From Candidatus Agrococcus pullicola (GTDB lineage Bacteria; Actinomycetota; Actinomycetes; Actinomycetales; Microbacteriaceae), in the NCBI GenBank assembly GCA_019115685.1, contig DXDC01000415.1, positions 1 through 5,704 on the forward strand: 5,704 bases of DNA, read 5' to 3'. The notes beneath the pieces were generated by a model. It was not told the origin of the DNA. It ran no database searches and worked only from the letters and a program-made list of their open reading frames with translations. The position numbers and the translations under genes were made by a program. Of the stretch, positions 3,485-5,704 are shown piece by piece (position 1 is the first letter of the stretch; each line of letters opens with the position of its first letter).

Positions 3485-5638
3485 ATGGCACGAATGGGGG
3501 GAATGCCTCCGCAGCAGGAGGAAGAGCAGCAGACTGCTCTAGAGCAGTTCGGGACGGATCTCACCGAGATCGCCAGCTCGGGTCGACTCGACCCGGTGAT
3601 CGGGCGAGACTCGGAGATCCGACGCATCTCGCAGGTGCTCTCACGCCGCACGAAGAACAATCCAGTGCTGATCGGCGAGCCCGGCGTCGGTAAAACCGCC
3701 GTCATCGAAGGGCTCGCGCAGCGGGTTGTTGCCGGAGACGTTCCGGAGAGCCTCAAGGGCAAGCGCATCGTGCAGATCGACATCAACGCGATCGTCGCCG
3801 GCAGCAAGTACCGCGGCGACTTCGAAGAGCGCATCAAGAACGTCCTGGCCGAGATCAAAGAGGCCGAGGGCGAGATCATCACGTTCATCGACGAGTTGCA
3901 CATGATCATGGGCGCCGGTGCCGCGGAGGGCAGCCAGGGAGCCTCCAACATGCTCAAGCCGATGCTGGCTCGCGGTGAACTGCGCCTCATCGGTGCTACG
4001 ACGCTGGACGAGTATCGCGAGTTCATCGAGAAGGACGCCGCGATGGAGCGCCGATTCCAGCAGGTGTACGTGGGGGAGCCGTCGGTAGAAGACACCGTCG
4101 CGATCCTGCGCGGGCTGAAAGAGCGCTACGAAGCGCACCACAAGGTCACCATCGCCGACTCGGCGCTCGTGGCCGCCGCATCCCTGTCGCACCGCTACAT
4201 CCCGGCCCGTCAGCTGCCCGACAAGGCCATCGACCTGATCGACGAGGCCGCCAGCCGCCTGCGCATGGAGATCGATTCGGCGCCGCTGGAGATCGATGAG
4301 CTCCGTCGCAGCGTCGACCGTCTCGAGCTGGAGCGGCTCGCGCTCGCCCGCGAGACGGACGACGCCTCGAAGGAACGGCTTGCCGCGCTCGATGAGCGAC
4401 TCGATAAGAAGAAGTCGCAGCTGAGCGAACTCGACGAGAAGTGGGAGCAGGAGCGTTCGGCGCTGAACAAGATCGGTTCGTTGCGTGAGGAGCTCGACGA
4501 GCTGCGCATTCGAGCCGAGCGCGCGCAACGCGAGGGCGACCTCGAGCGCGCTTCCCGCGTCCTCTACGGCGACATTCCGCGCGTCGAGAAGGAGCTGCAG
4601 GATGCCGAATCGGTTGCCGACAGCGAGGATCGGATGGTCGGCGACCAGGTGACGGCGGACGACATCGCTGCCGTCGTCGCGGCCTGGACGGGCATCCCCG
4701 TCGGTCGCCTCCTGCAGGGCGAGACCGAGAAGCTGCTGCAGCTGGAACTCGAACTCGGCAAACGCCTGATCGGTCAGAGCCGTGCCGTGCGCGCCGTCGC
4801 GGATGCCGTGCGTCGTTCGCGCGCCGGCGTCTCGGATCCGAACAAGCCGACCGGTTCGTTCATGTTCCTCGGCCCGACGGGCGTCGGCAAGACCGAGCTC
4901 GCGAAGTCGCTCGCGGAGTTCCTCTTCGACGACGAGAAAGCGATTGTTCGCATCGACATGTCGGAGTACGGCGAGAAGCACTCCGTGGCCCGTTTGGTCG
5001 GGGCCCCGCCCGGGTACGTCGGGTATGAACAGGGTGGCCAGCTAACGGAGGCCGTCCGGCGCCGCCCGTACTCGGTCATCCTGCTGGATGAGGTTGAGAA
5101 GGCACACCCTGAGGTGTTCGACCTATTGCTGCAGGTGCTCGACGATGGTCGCCTGACCGACGGTCAGGGGCGCACGGTGGACTTCAGGAACACCATCATG
5201 ATTCTGACGTCGAATCTGGGTTCGCAGTTCCTCGTCGACCCGACGATGTCGCCGGAAGACGCCCACGAGCGCGTCATGTCGGCAGTGCGGAGTGCGTTCA
5301 AGCCCGAGTTCGTGAACCGACTCGACGACATCGTGATCTTCGATGCGCTGTCGCCGGAAGAGCTCGGTGCAATCGTGAACGTGCAGCTGGACGGTCTGGA
5401 TGCGCGTCTGAAGGAGCGTCGCCTGCACGTCGAGGTCACCGATGGAGCCCGGCAGTGGTTGGCCGACCGTGGTTATGACCCGCTGTACGGTGCGCGGCCG
5501 CTGCGTCGTCTGATGCAGCGCGAGATCGACGACCGGCTGGCCAGGGGTCTGCTGGCCGGTGACATCCGTGACGGCGACGATGTGCTCGTTGCGGTTGCCG
5601 AGGACGGCGATGGCCTGACGCTGACCGCCGCCGGCTAA
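3485..5638 (+). CDS. clpB: ClpB-type AAA+ disaggregase lacking the N-terminal domain
   Basis: This gene encodes a cytoplasmic chaperone ATPase that, in the ClpB family, pulls polypeptides out of aggregates together with DnaK. The predicted protein is 717 aa, against about 860 for standard ClpB. After a Gln/Glu-rich lead (1-18) it enters the first AAA+ module directly: Walker A GEPGVGKT (64-71), pore loop KYRG (108-111), Walker B ITFIDELH (132-139) and the ERRF arginines (188-191). A charged coiled-coil middle domain spans about 265-385. The second AAA+ module has Walker A GPTGVGKT (463-470), pore loop GYVG (510-513), Walker B VILLDE (531-536), sensor TSNLGS (575-580), arginine finger FVNR (609-612) and sensor-2 GARPLRR (669-675). 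No VGF/IGL-type ClpP-docking loop follows TSNLGS, and the long middle domain also argues for ClpB over ClpC or ClpA. The Clp_N repeat domain is absent. The start is chosen from AAGGAGA 10 bases upstream. The HAIR operator upstream predicts heat-inducible control by HspR. Confidence 0.95.
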   Translation: MARMGGMPPQQEEEQQTALEQFGTDLTEIASSGRLDPVIGRDSEIRRISQVLSRRTKNNPVLIGEPGVGKTAVIEGLAQRVVAGDVPESLKGKRIVQIDINAIVAGSKYRGDFEERIKNVLAEIKEAEGEIITFIDELHMIMGAGAAEGSQGASNMLKPMLARGELRLIGATTLDEYREFIEKDAAMERRFQQVYVGEPSVEDTVAILRGLKERYEAHHKVTIADSALVAAASLSHRYIPARQLPDKAIDLIDEAASRLRMEIDSAPLEIDELRRSVDRLELERLALARETDDASKERLAALDERLDKKKSQLSELDEKWEQERSALNKIGSLREELDELRIRAERAQREGDLERASRVLYGDIPRVEKELQDAESVADSEDRMVGDQVTADDIAAVVAAWTGIPVGRLLQGETEKLLQLELELGKRLIGQSRAVRAVADAVRRSRAGVSDPNKPTGSFMFLGPTGVGKTELAKSLAEFLFDDEKAIVRIDMSEYGEKHSVARLVGAPPGYVGYEQGGQLTEAVRRRPYSVILLDEVEKAHPEVFDLLLQVLDDGRLTDGQGRTVDFRNTIMILTSNLGSQFLVDPTMSPEDAHERVMSAVRSAFKPEFVNRLDDIVIFDALSPEELGAIVNVQLDGLDARLKERRLHVEVTDGARQWLADRGYDPLYGARPLRRLMQREIDDRLARGLLAGDIRDGDDVLVAVAEDGDGLTLTAAG

Positions 5639-5704
5639 CCAACGACTGCGAGCACGGTGCGCTGACGCCGAGGTGCGACTATTCGGAAAACGTCTATCCA
5701 GCAG
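5639..5704. other. Downstream of clpB, nothing assignable
   Basis: These are the last 66 bases after the clpB stop. A tiny inverted repeat (GCAC-G-GTGC, near 5653-5661) has no following T-run, so it is not a credible terminator. No start codon with a ribosome site is visible before the window ends. Confidence 0.4.

Noticed and set aside
3641..4981. A 446-codon open frame on the - strand, opposite clpB.
   Set aside because: It lies fully antisense to conserved ClpB motifs. Its composition (rich in R, L, V and D, with many HVHL-like strings) is typical of a mirror frame of a high-GC gene. It has no recognisable domain.
5639..5704. An intrinsic terminator after clpB.
   Set aside because: The only hairpin candidate has four base pairs and no T-run after it.

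Overview
The window looks like chromosomal DNA from a high-GC actinobacterium, most likely a member of the Microbacteriaceae or a close relative. The basis is the strong G/C bias at third codon positions, a ClpB that lacks the N-terminal domain (a form I recall as usual in that family), an HspR-type (HAIR) operator in front of clpB, and an actinobacterial Asp23/DUF6286/AmaP-type gene cluster. The genus call is an inference from these features only.

Layout. (1) Positions 1-1459 hold what appears to be a complete IS256-family insertion sequence: 28-bp imperfect terminal inverted repeats, and one intact 451-aa DDE transposase on the + strand. (2) Positions 1375-3242 hold a five-gene operon on the - strand, read right to left: an Asp23/Gls24 envelope-stress protein, a 63-aa DUF2273-like membrane peptide, a second short Asp23-like protein, a two-helix DUF6286-type membrane protein, and an AmaP-like two-helix membrane protein. 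Each gene overlaps the next by 1 or 4 bases (GTGA, ATGA, TGATG, ATGA), so translation is probably coupled throughout. The IS has cut the last gene after its second membrane helix; its frame runs 27 codons into IS sequence before stopping. (3) Positions 3243-3484 are a divergent intergenic region with a HAIR operator (CTTGAGT-N7-AATCAAG) over a plausible sigma70-type promoter, a short GC-rich palindrome, and interlocking inverted repeats just upstream of the clpB Shine-Dalgarno sequence. (4) Positions 3485-5638 (+) encode a 717-aa ClpB-type disaggregase with two complete AAA+ modules and a coiled-coil middle domain. (5) Positions 5639-5704 hold nothing I can assign.

How it fits together. One intergenic region drives two stress functions in opposite directions: protein disaggregation (ClpB, probably repressed by HspR) and an envelope-associated Asp23 complex. 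The IS does not interrupt the first four envelope genes. It removes the probable cytoplasmic domain of the fifth, so this strain may carry a partly altered Asp23 membrane-anchoring system.

I see no CRISPR array, tRNA, rRNA, toxin-antitoxin pair or clearly new defence system. The most interesting signals are the IS-truncated AmaP-like gene and the regulatory architecture upstream of clpB.
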